Source of the DNA: Ectocarpus siliculosus | Lineage: Eukaryota > Sar > Phaeophyceae > Ectocarpales > Ectocarpaceae | DNA: 64,000 bases | Direction: 5' to 3' | Assembly: GCA_000310025.1 (NCBI GenBank) | Contig: FN649736.1 | Location: forward strand, 462,016 to 526,015 | In this document: positions 25,375 through 37,780 of the stretch, piece after piece | Layout of the letters: the number at the start of each line of letters is the position of its first letter | Position numbering within the stretch: position 1 is the first letter of the stretch | Made by a program: the position numbers and the translations under genes | Notes under the pieces: model-generated | Told to the model about the DNA's origin: nothing | What the model saw: the letters and a program-made list of their open reading frames with translations, nothing else | Databases searched by the model: none

Positions 25375-25744
25375 CTGCCCGAATCGAAAGACGAAACGGG
25401 GTGTGACTGATATAGAGCATTGTGTGTGGCTCTAGCAGCTTTCCTCCGGGGGAGAGAGTTGGTGATGGAAGCAGTCGATGCCGACAATTGCCCCTGCGCT
25501 AGTACCGCACTTACTGGAGCCGTTCCAGCTGACCCGCCCTACCCCAGGCCCTTGTGACTCCCAGACGCGGCTGCCCTTGGTGCAAACAGTGTAGGAAACG
25601 GAACTTTTTCGACGCATGTGGCACGGCAGAGTTCCGTAAAGAAAGCGGAGATCTCACTAACGCGCTTCAAAAACAACAACCGCCGCAGAAAGGGGCAATC
25701 ATTTTTTTCGGAAATTCTGCATTCGTCCACGTTTGTTGCTGTCC

Positions 25745-28700
25745 CTATACGGGCGTGTAGACCTGTGTTTCGCTTGCATTCAAAAACTTGAACCTTAACC
25801 CACCGTCATCCTGTAGGGCATCTTCACGCAACAGTCTCTGAAGCTCTCGAGTTACCTCGTCGATCTTGTTCCTTGCCTCGAATAGCGGATCTACTTCATG
25901 GACTACAACGTCGCTCCCAGCGGATGTACCACCAGCTTCAACCCCGCGATTCAGCACCCCCTGAAGCAATCCGGCGTCATTTCCGCTATCTGATGAGGCA
26001 GTTCTACCGCCTGCAATCTGGTCCACAGTGCCATGGGGGAAACAGCCTAGCGTATCAATAGTGGGGGTCGATGGACCCTCAGCAGCAATTTGGTGGGCCT
26101 CGCCCGAGCCCGACCCTATCCGTCCATCGTTGTCCATACTCGGCGCAGCCGGAAACTCCCCGTGAGTCATTTCCTGATCGAGTGGTAGACGCGAGTGAGG
26201 GGGTATCTCGCGAAGATTCCTCCTTCCACCAGGCCGCTCGCCTTCGTTCCCTTCAACGATAACAAACACGGGAATCTCGGCCTCAAGGCGCTGTGTGCCT
26301 CTCGAGGCGGTTTGGAGATTGGCATCACCGGCGAAGCATCCTTGGGAAAGACTCGATCTGATGGCCTCCGCACCAGGTCCGGCTATCTGCAGTGCTTGAC
26401 CCACCGCTGGGGTAGTCGGGCGTCCGGTTTCAACATCTTCAGGCTCGGTTTGCACGGCGATGGCCCTCGTGCTACGCGGCGGCGGGTGCACTTCACACCT
26501 GTCCGGAGGGCATGAGTTGGTGCTTCTTATGTCGGCGCCCGCGCCTGGACCTTTAGCAGGTTCGAGTCCGTCGTGGACATCCTGTTTGTTGTTTTTTTGT
26601 GACGGATCGAGCAGTCCGGCTGGTTCTGGTGCTGCTGATGCTGCTTCATCACGTTCCCCGTTTGATGCAGCTTTCAAACTCTCCTCGTTCGCGTTTGTCC
26701 TCTGGTTTTCCCTGTTTTTGCTTCCCTCAGGAAGTCCTTCTGCTATCGTGCCTCTTGACAACATCTCGTCGGCGCCGGGGAGTGCACGGGGACTGTTTGA
26801 CGATGGCTCAGAGGAGAAGAATTCTGCGTGAGAACGTCCAGCTTCCGATATCACTTTGTCGTGAGTATCCATGCATGGACGTGGCTGTTTGCTTCGCCTC
26901 TGCAGTTTTCTTGCGCTCGGTCTTTGCTGCACCTGCCGCTTTCGTTGGCAGCGAATGTCGTAGCGCGCTTGTTGGCGTGAAATATGGGATTCGCGGCCAT
27001 ATCGTTCGGCGACAGCGGCCGCGTTTCGTCCCGAAGAGTTAAGGATCCCCAGGTCTAGAGCCCGGTGGTTGAGGAGATGCCTGGTGTGCTCCTGCAGTAT
27101 CAATAATTGATACAAGGGCCATTCAATGTCAAAATCCGCGCAGCGATGTCCCACGTGACAGAATACTATCGTGTTTCTGACCTGGGACAGTGTCGCCCAC
27201 ACGGCGATGCGCGCTACGACTCAAGATGGGGATTCGAAACACTTGCGTTATCTGCAACACGCACGACAGCGTGGCAGGTCAGCATGAGGCGGAAGGCTAA
27301 CGCAGATAAGCCTTCGCAGACGATTTCGATGTGAAAATGTGCTGTACGCGCGAAGGTAGCAGGAATTCTTGTGAAAGCTGTGTAGTTCTTGCCGAGAACA
27401 GCACACGTCCTCCGTTTCTTCGAAGTTCCAGATCCTAAATCAAAGTGCGCGAGTTGTTGCCGTCTATGAGACATCCCGTTCGGCATTTTGCAGGGTGAGG
27501 GTTAGTCCTTGGCCATAAATCTTGTTCCTTGGATCATAATCCGGGAGAAGGAGGTGTCTGACCCTGTGACCAGAACCATACCGATGTAATGCATACCAGA
27601 GCGTCACCGTTAAAGGGCGAGAGATCAAGGTCCTACCCTCAGAGGCAATTCAACGTGCAATGTGGCGAGTTCTCTCCGAAGCTACATGGTAACCCACCTC
27701 CAAACCAATCTTCAGAGATATCATGAGCAGGGTATCGCCCTGTTCTGGCTCTACTCCCGCAGGAGCACCCCAGCACAGCTCCAAGGCATCGCAAGCGTCG
27801 ACGCACCAGTACCACGGCCAAAGGTTGCCCCCTACGTGCTGGGCAGTTCTTGAGCTGAGCATGGCGCACCGGGCAGGCATCGGGACAGACATCGCCGGGA
27901 GTGGCCGACATCGCCAGAGACCGTAGGAAATCAAACACGATGGACACGAGGAGTTGGAGAACACGGTATGACAATGAATGTCCCTGCTGCTTCGTGCAGG
28001 TCGAGTTGACTTGTGGGAAGCTGCGCTACTTGCGCACACTCGGGGCTTCGAGGTTGTGACTGTGTCTCGTCGCGTATTTTTTTCATGATATTCACCGGAC
28101 TAGGAGGAGGTCACAGGCAACCAGATGTCCCCCGGTGGGTCTTCAGATCTGTTGCAGATGCTATTTGCGAGATTTCTCCCTTCGACTTTTGCTAGAGCCG
28201 CTTTCGTGCAGAGCTGAGCACCAGAGCAAGGGCGTCACGGAAACTCTCGTATACTAATGAGTACGATGGTGGGGCTTGTCCCGAAGATGTACTTACACTA
28301 GACTGCTACCTACTTCTTTATGAATGTCGGACGGAATCACGGTGAACGCTTGTACCTGGTAGTGGTGGTCGATTCACCATAACATACACCGAAATTCCCA
28401 ACGGCGGGCGGAAGGTTTACCTGGCAAGTTCAATATTTACTCATGGAAAAAGACAATGGCAATAATTCATGGAAAAAATAAAAATGTGACTCATGTTTGT
28501 TTACTGTTGTAGCTTTACCTGTACTGAAAGTTAATATTCGCTGCTCCCACTCTACGCTTCCGAAGGAGACGCTCGAATGACTTGGCCTCCCCATTTCTCG
28601 CCACATGGAACAAGCGTCTTGTGGCGTCAATCAGTTGTTGCTGCGCCGGGCACGCTTGTTCTGGAACGACGCCAACAGATACGTGGTCCAGGGCAATCGG

Positions 28701-28785
28701 TGGCTTCACTGCGTCGATACCTGAACAAGATCCAGCAGTATGTCGCGGGAATGGTGGCACTTCAGAATCGCTGGTCTGGTACACA
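25745..28785 (-). CDS. Ankyrin-repeat protein with long disordered C-terminal region (5' end unresolved)
   Basis: Exons 28519-28785, 27698-27854 (or 27848) and 25745-27091, phases agreeing, stop TAG at 25,745-25,747; about 590 residues visible. The first exon has an ankyrin-type helix pair (RRLFHVARNGEAKSFERLL). The second supplies GDTLLMISLKIGLE, which the splice joins to EHTRHLLNHRALDLGILNSS and GRNAAAVAERYG, together a typical ankyrin repeat. Ankyrin repeats act as protein-binding scaffolds. A basic stretch follows, then about 370 residues of polar low-complexity sequence and a short charged helix (NKIDEVTRELQRLLRED) near the C-terminus. The first visible exon begins at an acceptor, so the start codon lies beyond 28,785, close to or overlapping the start of the plus-strand gene. 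Confidence 0.7.
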
Positions 28786-28944
28786 CTAGTCTATAGACTT
28801 TATGGTACGCCCAGGCGTCATTTTGGGGAAGATTTTGAATTGTTCTATGTACAGTATGTTGCATACATAGACTACATGTACGTGTCGCGACGCTCGTCAT
28901 TATCTACAGTCGGACCCATCTACTGACGTAGCCCTATCGGATGC

Positions 28945-31900
28945 ATGGAAACTCTTTCTTTTCAGGACATGGATACGTACCGGCATGAACGAAACTTGGC
29001 AGAGCCGCACAAGGTGCATGATGGCCAACAGGAACCACCTTTCGGTGTGCTGGCATCGGATAGCAGTGTTGCCCTTGTCTCTCTATCGTACAGTTCAACT
29101 CGCGCCGGCCCCGAACGCGGTGAAATTATTTTTGAAAATGTTCCCGTTCGAATGAAACCGCCGCTTTTTCGACGAATTTCCCGAAATACCGCCAGCGCCA
29201 GTCAATTTTGCCTGTCCCGGCCGCACTCATCTCTCCCCTCTCATGCTACCCGCAAAGTCGCTGCACCCAGACTTTCGATGAACGGCGTAGATGACGAGCT
29301 GTGGAACATCTTCACGTTCTACTCGCTTCGAGGGAATCCCCTCGACCTCACGAGGCTCTCGGTGCGTGGACAGCAATACTGTAGTGCGACACGCAATACG
29401 TGCATTCTTTCCCCGCGTGCTCGTCGCCTCGCGATCCTTTTTTTATATCGGTAGCGTTTGTTTTTTATTAATAGTAAATACATGTGTCTGACAAGTATTT
29501 TTACATTTATTGGAGTACCGCGCGCAGCGTTCAGCTGCACATGTACTGGATATGCACCACATGATAACATCCCATGTCAAAACATACATGCTGCGTGTAC
29601 GTTACAGTATGTACCTCTGGGTCCAACTCCGCAACCTAAGGTCGCGTGGTATGAGGAGACGCCACGTCACATAGGTGCCCGTTATCATTTGTCATGCATG
29701 GCGCATTTCGACCACGCGTATTGCTTTCACCCTAGCCAGGCGATATCTATGTGCTCCGACGTCGCGCTACATGCCCAATGGGCAACACCTGATGGCTGTC
29801 ATCCATGTATATTCACTTCTACAGAACGGTCGCGGCACGAAGAATATTTCATCAGTTCTCACACCTCGAGAGCTACTGTACGTTATTACATGCCAGCATT
29901 GAAATGGATAGTCGCAGCACCGAAGAAATCCTCATATTAATAAGAATATCAGGTAGATATAGTCTGTAGATTGCTGTGCTGCGGCTACTTCCTGCCCTTC
30001 GCACAACTTTGTCTTTTTGTCTTGGTCCTATCAACTACTATTAATCGCGACGGCTTTCGGCGGCGAAAAAATATTTGTTGGTTTAGCCTCCTGTGATTCC
30101 CCAAAATAATCTGTTGCCTTGATTTGTAAGAATATTATTTGGTGCATTTACACGTACAACAACATCAAAGGCGTGATTGGACCCCAGGTTTGATCACTCC
30201 CTCCACTCTTCCTTTGCTCTTCTCTCCAAGGTGAACCAGTTTCTACGCCTAGCCAGGGACTGCCAGATTGTGAACGGGGGTGATGCTGCCTCTAATGGAG
30301 GTCTCCGGGCGGCAGAGGCTAATCTTGCGTTTGCTTCTGTTATCCAGGGAAGGACACAGGTGCATCGAAGTTGCCGTTTTTTTCGTGCTGAGAGTAGTGC
30401 TGTGCAAATAAGGACAGGAGAGGATGGTAGCGTTTGGAAGGCTCTAGGTTGCGTGTTCGAATCTCTTTGGGGGGAAAAAAGCAAGAAACTCGCTATGTGC
30501 AGGTGGAACGCGAACATTTGTAAGTCCGCAAGACAAGGAGGGAAGAGACTGCGGCATCCTTTCGCTTTGCAACGAAATGCACCGAATGCAGTAGGAAGGT
30601 GGCGAGTTCTTCCTGTGTGACCCCGGCTGGCGTGTCAGACCTAACCCGGAAGGGTTAGACTGGCGCCTACAATATATGGGACTGGAAATTCGAACAAACG
30701 GGAGGAAAACACCGTAACCAGAGAATATGCGAGTAGGCATAAGTTGTGGTCAGACTGAAAACGGCCAGCAGAGGAACTTGAAGTTCTACGCCGAAGGTTT
30801 TGTTAGTTCTTACAAAGCGTGATGATTCGATGATTGCAGTCATCGGACAGATATCAGTGGCTCTAGGCGGGGTTTGGTGGGAGCAGCGCCAGAACACCTT
30901 CAAACAGTCGCTTGTGGCCGTATCAGTCTCATGAAAACCCGCGCAATTCCTTTCACCGCGCGCGCACGAAGTAATTTCCCTCCTCTATCCAATGATGTCC
31001 GCTACAGGTGGTGTCGAAAGACCGTTGGGCTCGAACGCACCAAGGCATTGCCCGCCCACCCGAAGCAGATATCAAGGGTGCCACCGACAAGAGCAGGCTT
31101 ACCTATCCGGAGTTTCTAGACGCCCTTATGGTTTTAGGCGAACGCATGTATCAAACAGTGACTCCCAAGAGATCAGGACCAAATCCCTCCGCGGGTGGAG
31201 ATTCAACGTTGAGAAAAGCTCGCTGCAAGCGGAGTGTGGAGTCCACGTTTCAGCAGGTAAAGCTATTGGCGTCAGGCATTAGTGGTCGGAAATCTTGTCA
31301 CTGCCTATGATGTGTCGTGAGAACCTGGCCCGACCGGTAAAGATACACGCCCCCCCCTCCCTACGACCAACAATTCTGCCCAACGCAGCTGCTCATGGAC
31401 CACATCCTGCCTTTGGCGTCGCGGCGACGACTTACGTCAGCTGCTGCGGCCATGTGCGACCCGCTTGTGCGAGATCTTCTGCGCCACTTCGCCCCCGCGC
31501 TACGAGAAATTTTCAGGTGCGACGGTGTTAGTGATGTGCCCAAAGCGCAACCACGTTCGTTTTTAGGCTCTCTCTTTGTACACCTTGCTACTTCTTCACG
31601 ATGACGGCGACGAGGGTCTGATTGGACGTGCTAGATGGTGGTTGTGATGATATTCGACCCCCCGCTCCTGGTGACTTGCTTAACCAGGTTCTACGCGGTG
31701 TCGTCTTGTTCAACTGCTGCGAGAAAGACACCTCCCAAAAACGGCGGAAGTGTTAGTTGCAGGGGCGGGGCTAGGAGAGATGCACCACCGTCCAGTCTCG
31801 ACTGTATCGAGGAGCAAACCGAGCTACCACACAAGAGGGAGAACCTAAAAAATCAAACGCCATCCGAGTCTCCTAGCGTCGCCCCCACCGCCACTACCGC

Positions 31901-34398
31901 CGCCACCGGCACCACGACAGCTACCGCCACCACCATTGCCACTGCCCCCCCCCACCCTCCCCCCTCCGCCACCCCCAGCCCCACCAGTATGTCCACCACC
32001 GCCCCCGAGACCGCAACGGAGACTGGGTCCGTGGCTTCCTCCTCCCCCCCTTCCTCCTCCTCTACCCCTGCCTCCTCCCCCCCCTCCATCCCTGTCCCCG
32101 AAGCTACTTCCGACGCCAATGTTGTAGTCACTAGCGAGGAGACGGCTGTTGCTGGCTCCACCACCGACTCTTCCCCGCCACCACCTCCAACCAGCAGTAG
32201 CTTGCCGTGCCCATCCTCTATCTCGTGGTCCCTCCCGCAAGAAGAAACCACCTCCACCACACGCTTGCACGGGCGGGTCGCGGATGCCTTCGGTGTTGGC
32301 GACTGCGGGAGCGGCTGCGGTACTCCGAAAGACGGAGGCAGAAAGAGCACCAGGGGCAACCAGCGAGGGACTGCGCGGGTGGCGGCGATGAACTCCATGG
32401 CGGATGCCCTCTCGCACCAGTGCCTGCTGCGTTTCGCGGCGGACTTCGGCCTGTCGGGGGTTCTCTTGTCGGCCCTAGAAGTCGGCGAGATTTTCCTCTC
32501 GTGCGAGGGTGAGCAAGAGTTCCACCGGTTTCGTGTTGTGTTTTTTTCCCCACACCCAAGAGGTGAACGTATCTACCGAAGGGTAATTCGACATTTTCTA
32601 CTCGTTTTTTGCGCACGCCGGAGTTGACACTGTGAGTGCGCACGCATGCCAATCGGTTCCTTCGATTCGGTGTCTCAATCCTCGATCATCGTGTGCTTCT
32701 CATGCTGCCTCGCCGGCAGGAGGCCTTGCCGACAGCCCGTTCGGGGAGGCACTGGCAGGAAACGGCACGAATTGTTCGGGGAGCGCCCGTCGTAACAGCC
32801 TAGCGCGAGCGGGCAAGGGCGGCATAAGACCACTTGCGTTCCCCGAGTTTTTGGAGGTATGTGGATCCGGGCGTGGGGTAGGTTGAGCGGCGTCCTCGAG
32901 AATCCGGCCGGTTTCCTCGTCGTTGACGAGGTTTGACGGGATCGAGGACGCGCGCTGGAAGCAATGAACTTCACTCCGTCATCTGCTGGTGCCCCAATTT
33001 TCTGTAACAACAAGACGTTGACTCGAGTATTCGCAACAGTGTTTCCGATATTCGACAAGTCCCGGCCCTAGGGTTGCGTCAGATTGTATCGAGAAGAGGC
33101 GTAACAGCAAGATCGGCGAATACCCTTCAACCAAACGCCTTAGCGAAAAGCTTCTGTGTCGCGACTTGAAACCTTCTTGGACGTTTTTCTAAGAGAAAAC
33201 AGTTTTGGTCCAGAAGAACCCCCCGTGCACCTCCGGCTTGTGGGGTCTTCACGCCTTGGTAGCTGTTACCCAAAATTTGATTTGGCGTGGTAAACGCAAG
33301 TGGCAGACATCGTTGTGAATTGGAAATGAGCATTACTTTAGCGATGTCGTAACGTTTTCCCATTTCCTGCCGTCCCTCATCTCTCGGCGAACGATTTGGT
33401 GTTTCGTTAGGCCTTGGTTCGAATTTCATTGGAGTGTTTCCGCTCGAGGGGCAGCGGCGTTTGGGACGTTGGACGGGAAGACTGTTGTGAGGTTGTCGCG
33501 CCCGGGCACTGCTTGCGAGCTCTCTTGACGCACATGTGGAGAAGACTGCACGACTCCTCAGAGCTCGCCCTCAACGGGGTTCGAGCGGGGGGAACAAGAC
33601 ATAGATCGAGTATTCAGAAGGTGATATTTTGTAGGGGCCTGGAGGGTAAGCACGCAGGCTGCTGATACAGGACTATATTTAGCTAATTGTTTTCAAACAG
33701 AGGACACGATGCAATGAAGGGAGGTACCTAAACCGCCTAGGCGTTGTTGCTACATGGTGGATGCTCTTTGGCCTACCTTGAACATCGACAAATCCATGAT
33801 ATACTGCAGATAGAATAGTTGGTTCGCTGGATCGAAAGGGACCTGACCGGGCGATTTTCGGCAGAGTCTTCTTCGAGGTGTCTTTCTCAGGAAATGCCAA
33901 CACAAATGGATCTTAGCGTGAGGGTGGCTTCCAACATATACGAACACCACACAATGTGAACGCTAGCTCGCGAGAACCGCCACACCTGCACCACACCCGC
34001 CCCACGTTCCGTTTCACGACCACTTGGACGCACAGGGAGCGCTGCTGAAGGGCGTGCAACTGTTCAACGAACAGATGCTTTCCCGTTGTAGGGCGGAGGG
34101 TTTTCAGGACTTTGCCTCAGGTAGCGCCTCATCCACCACCTCAACATCAGCCGGGACGTCTCTTTTGTACTCTCCTCGACAAGGACATGCGATGGAACTT
34201 CTACGGACTTTGTTAGCTGCCGGTGAGGGCGACGACGCTGCCGGCGGAGATGGAGACGACGCGGAATCGACGGAGAGATACGACGGGGGGCGGGATCGGC
34301 ATACCAATGGGGTTGAGGGTGCGGGAGGGAGTGGCAGCGTCCCGACCGGGGAAGACCAGACAGAAACGTTGGCGTCGAGACGACCTCTTCTGGTATAG
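28945..34398 (+). CDS. Protein with two divergent EF-hand-like modules and a Ser/Thr/Pro-rich linker
   Basis: Eight exons with consistent phases: 28945-29361, 30231-30359, 31008-31256, 31389-31516, 31688-32508, 32720-32856, 33411-33620 and 34036-34398 (TAG). Together 818 codons. Module 1: ELWNIFTFYSLRGNPLDLTR then VNQFLRLARDCQIVN, AAEANLAFASV and SRLTYPEFLDALMVLGERMY. Module 2: MADALSHQCLLRFAADFGLS and RPLAFPEFLEALVRISLE, then two amphipathic helices. The helix-loop-helix pattern with xFxEFL exit helices resembles EF-hand pairs, but the loops lack full calcium ligands. A linker of about 190 residues, rich in Thr, Ser, Pro and Ala, separates the modules. The start could instead be the later in-frame ATG at 29,278, just before VDDELW. 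Function is unknown; a protein-interaction role is inference. Confidence 0.75.
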
Positions 34399-35412
34399 CT
34401 GTGGTGCTCGGGTTGCCGTCGAGAGGACCTCTCGTAGTATTTTATTCATAGCTTTGAAGCTCGGTATTGGAGGATGTAAACAAAGGGAGTGCTGACCTCC
34501 CACGGCTATTGCTTGTTTGTGTCGCCTGTCGGTAAATACGCTAGGTAACCAAGGCTTTCCTCTTGCCGAACCTCAAGGTCGGCGGCGAGAGACGTAAACG
34601 GTTACATATTTTCCTCTTGTACAAGGTCCTAACGGCGTCCATTGTCTTGCTCGTCAGATCCTAGTATGTACCTCGCCGTGCGTACGGTAGTCCGTTTGAG
34701 CGGTCACTGATCGAAATGGCCCTTGCCCTATATACATACACGCAACCTTTGGCACTCGAGGACTGAAACGGAACCACCGGAGACAGATGGCACACATGGA
34801 ATCTTAGGAGTGGGCGCCACAGGAGGCAACGCACCTCCGGCGGGAATATAGATGCCATGGAAGGCCAAAACACGAAGCAATGAATGGTGCTCCGCGAAGC
34901 CCATCTCGCGCAAGTAGTGGCGTCAGCGAATCCAATGCCATTGTATGACCTCGTGTTATGGTTTCGCTCTACTGAAGATGCGAAGGCGAAACAAATGCAA
35001 GGCAATTTTTTGCTGTCGACGATTCATACAGAAGTAGTAGGCCCAGATAAGGAGTATGCCGACCTTGTGGGGCTTGTCAACATAGCGAGCTCGCAATAGC
35101 ATCATGCCTATCGTGGAATTATTTTGTAAATCAACGAGCTCAATGCAACCCCGGCCGCTGTTACACTGGTGCCCAGGCATTGGCACTGGTAGGCTGTAAT
35201 CGTCCCATGACCAATTTCTTTGTAGATGCGAGACCCCTTCTCGCAAAGCCTCTCTCCGCGATCCATCCAGTGCCACCGAATAACGTTTCTGGAGACTTAC
35301 GTCAAAACTGAACAGACGGCCCTCCAAATAATATAATTCACCATGGCTACGGAAAAATGGATGTTGTGAGCCACTAGCGAGCACGGTAGTGGGGCGGTGA
35401 CTCTTCTCCTTG
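34399..35412. other. Stretch past the EF-hand-like gene with minus-strand open frames, no firm gene
   Basis: Plus-strand 3' region of the preceding gene, then minus-strand open sequence. The frame from about 35,380 down to 35,050 looks coding (for example SHGELYYLEGRLFSFD and GCIELVDLQNN) and ends at a possible donor, CACAAG/GTCGGC. It overlaps the last exon of the weak gene at 35.4-36.2 kb in another frame only at its open upstream end. I could not join it to a complete model. Confidence 0.35.
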
Positions 35413-36228
35413 CTATTGCAGCCGTATTCTGACACCCCGCCAAGTCCGTGCGCCTTCAATAAGGGGTGGGGACGACAAACAGTCGACAAAGACCGTTCGT
35501 TCTTCATCTTCCTCTGTTGATTGCAAATAAATGTGCGTTGATTGGCATGCTTTACTACGGAGCAATTCGTTCCCAGGGCCTCGTGGCCACCGCTATGCGG
35601 ACGAGGTATCGGGGGACAACCCACTCCACTGAAAGACAAAGTGTTGGGGCACGCGCAACGTTGCTTCTCTCTCCTCTCAACGACGAAGAGTAAGATACAG
35701 TAGTACTGTAGATATCGTACCGTAGGATCGGGTGGGCGGAGGCTTTCGTGTAGCGGGGACAATCGTGTTTTCGTCAAGAACCCAGTACAAAAAAAAAACG
35801 ACACGAAGGACAACAGACTCACCAGCCGCTTTGTGGGGGAACTCGATCTTCTGGATTGCTGCGATGGCTCTGCTGTGACGGCCCAGGTGAGACAATGTAG
35901 TGCCAGGGTAGAGGGATGGAAATCCTCCGTGGTGGGCCACCATCTTCCTCAGTTTCTCGGGTATAGTACAAGTATAAGACTGGTGTCCAGGGCTGCAACA
36001 TGATGCCATGCAGGTTGCTTGAAAAGCGGCAGCAGCGATTCTGCTGCTGCTGTGTATCAGGTCCTTGCGCTGGGGAGGTTGCCCGCACACAGGGCACCGT
36101 CCGCCCCGCGGCCTCTTGCCCAGAGACCTCTCCACCCAGGCTTTGGAACGCGCAGCGGTGCGCGGGAGACGACGCACATGTGCTCTGCAGCTGCACAAGA
36201 TGTCCCTTGGGTGGAAGCCGTTCAGCAC
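35413..36228 (-). CDS. Possible two-exon protein of unknown function
   Basis: Proposed exons 35823-36228 (upstream limit uncertain) and 35413-35513, ending at TAG. The donor is GGCTG/GTGAGT and the acceptor CAACAG; phase 1 matches. The first exon contains a Cys pair in RCPVCGQPP and later Cys residues, followed by IPEKLRKMVAHHGGFPSLYP and RAIAAIQKIEFPHKAA. The second starts EEDEERTVFVDCLSSPP. No family was recognised. Both strands are open over much of 36,000-36,300, so coding status rests mainly on the good splice pair. A possible further acceptor lies just upstream near 36,270. Confidence 0.35.
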
Positions 36229-37166
36229 ATGCCCAGAGACTCCTTCTTGCCTATCGTCTGTGCAGACCCCAGGGGAAGGGTGTGCGGAGTGTTTCTCTGC
36301 ACTCCTAGCTGCAAGTAAGACACATGTTCATCTGCACGCGAACCCACGCACAAGGGCAGAGAACAACGGGTGTTTCTATCCCTCTGGGTGGTGTATGGCA
36401 CACGTAGGTTGATCGTCTAGCGATCCCATCGTGGGTAAAACTCGTTCCGGCCAAATGCCCGTCTTGTCGTTAGCCCTGATCCTGGCGGAAAGTTTTTTTT
36501 TTTTTTTTTCCTTTCATCGGTAGACTGCAGTGCCGCGGTAGTAATGCATTACTTGACTACTGTTGTAGTCATCGTCTGGTCGACCAAGGACTGTTGACAG
36601 CAGCAGTGCGGGGTATGTAGCCCCCCTCCCTGCAATGTGCATTGTTATTTCTCCCGCAGGCGCACGCGTGGGAATAATCTTCCGATATTCAGGGGACGAG
36701 GGACGATAATCTAAAGCACCTTGGGCATGCAGTATTTGTGGGGACGAGGGACGATAACCTTGTTCTGGATACAGTACTAGCAGCGTGAAGTTTAGACCCG
36801 AGTGTAAGAGCAGGCGTAGGTCACTAGCATGGTAGCGGGCAAGCGGTGTGGTTGGTCGTCGACCTTGCCCACTAGAACGTTTGTGCAAACGAAGTACTAC
36901 GCCGTGTTGCATACTGCTGTTTCGTCACCACCCCTGTTCACCGCCGCGTGCCCTCCCTCCCTCCCTCCCTCGCTCTCTGCAAGCTTACAGCACTAACTCC
37001 GGCGACGCGAGTTCGACAACGTTATTGACAGCATGCATGCATCGAAGGCAAACCTGCCTCTCGCGTCCACATCCCCACCACTTTTTTCTTGCGTCCCTTC
37101 CAGCGAGAAAATTACATTATCCAAGAAGTATCTTCTGGCATCGGTTTCCGCACAAAGGCTTGAGCC
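36229..37166. other. Intergenic; promoter side of the WDTC1-like gene
   Basis: No gene supported. A run of T at about 36,491-36,510, a short duplicated GGGACGAGGGACGATAA block near 36,695 and 36,740, and CT-rich sequence at 36,953-36,978 lie here. The last few hundred bases should contain the promoter and 5' leader of the gene that starts at 37,167. Confidence 0.45.
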
Positions 37167-37746
37167 ATGCCGTCGAGCAACCACCCCTCTGGTCGCGGCG
37201 AGGCGTGGAAGGCACCACCACCAGGTGACGCGCAGAACGTGGCGCAGCTGCTGCGACGCCGCCGGGAAGGGAAGATTCCGGTGGGTGTTCCATTGCTTCT
37301 TTGCTTCCTGTCGCTGCCTGTCTCTCCTTTTTTGTCGCCCTTCGTTCTTGCTTGCAAGAAACTGACGTAATATCTGACTGACCGACTGTTACTTAGGCGT
37401 CGACGGGTGGCGGGGTCTTGGGAGGCAGCACCAGCGCCAGGGCGACGAGCGCCGCCCTTCGCGGCATCAGGGGTGTCGGAGGCAGAGTGGGGGCGGGAGG
37501 AGTCTCTATGCCGAGAGCTTTTGGCTTTCGTCGGAATCTGGGGCAGCACCCGTCGATGATCCAAAGGCTGAGGCACACCGCTACGCTGCGTGGCCACTCC
37601 GGTGAGTGTACCTGCTCGGTTACGGCCCTCGTTCGCCTTTCCTTGGTTGTCTTGTCCCGCCCTCTTTTCGAAGTTTCTCTCTCTCCCTCTCTCTCTCTCC
37701 CTCTCTCTCTCTCCCTCTGTCTGTCTGTCTCTCCCTGCCTGCCTAC

Positions 37747-37780
<34 letters not shown>

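Noticed and set aside
30635-30665. Hairpin (TAACCC...GGGTTA) as a terminator or RNA gene
   Set aside because: A short perfect stem inside an intron of a eukaryotic gene, with no other support.
31845-32417. 190- and 181-codon minus-strand Gly-rich frames
   Set aside because: Shadows of the Thr/Ser/Pro linker of the plus-strand gene, caused by GC-rich repeats.
34956-35822. 288-codon minus-strand open frame taken as a single gene
   Set aside because: Its upstream third begins inside a GTGAGT donor and overlaps the second exon of the proposed gene in another frame; only the 35,050-35,380 part looks coding and it could not be placed in a model.
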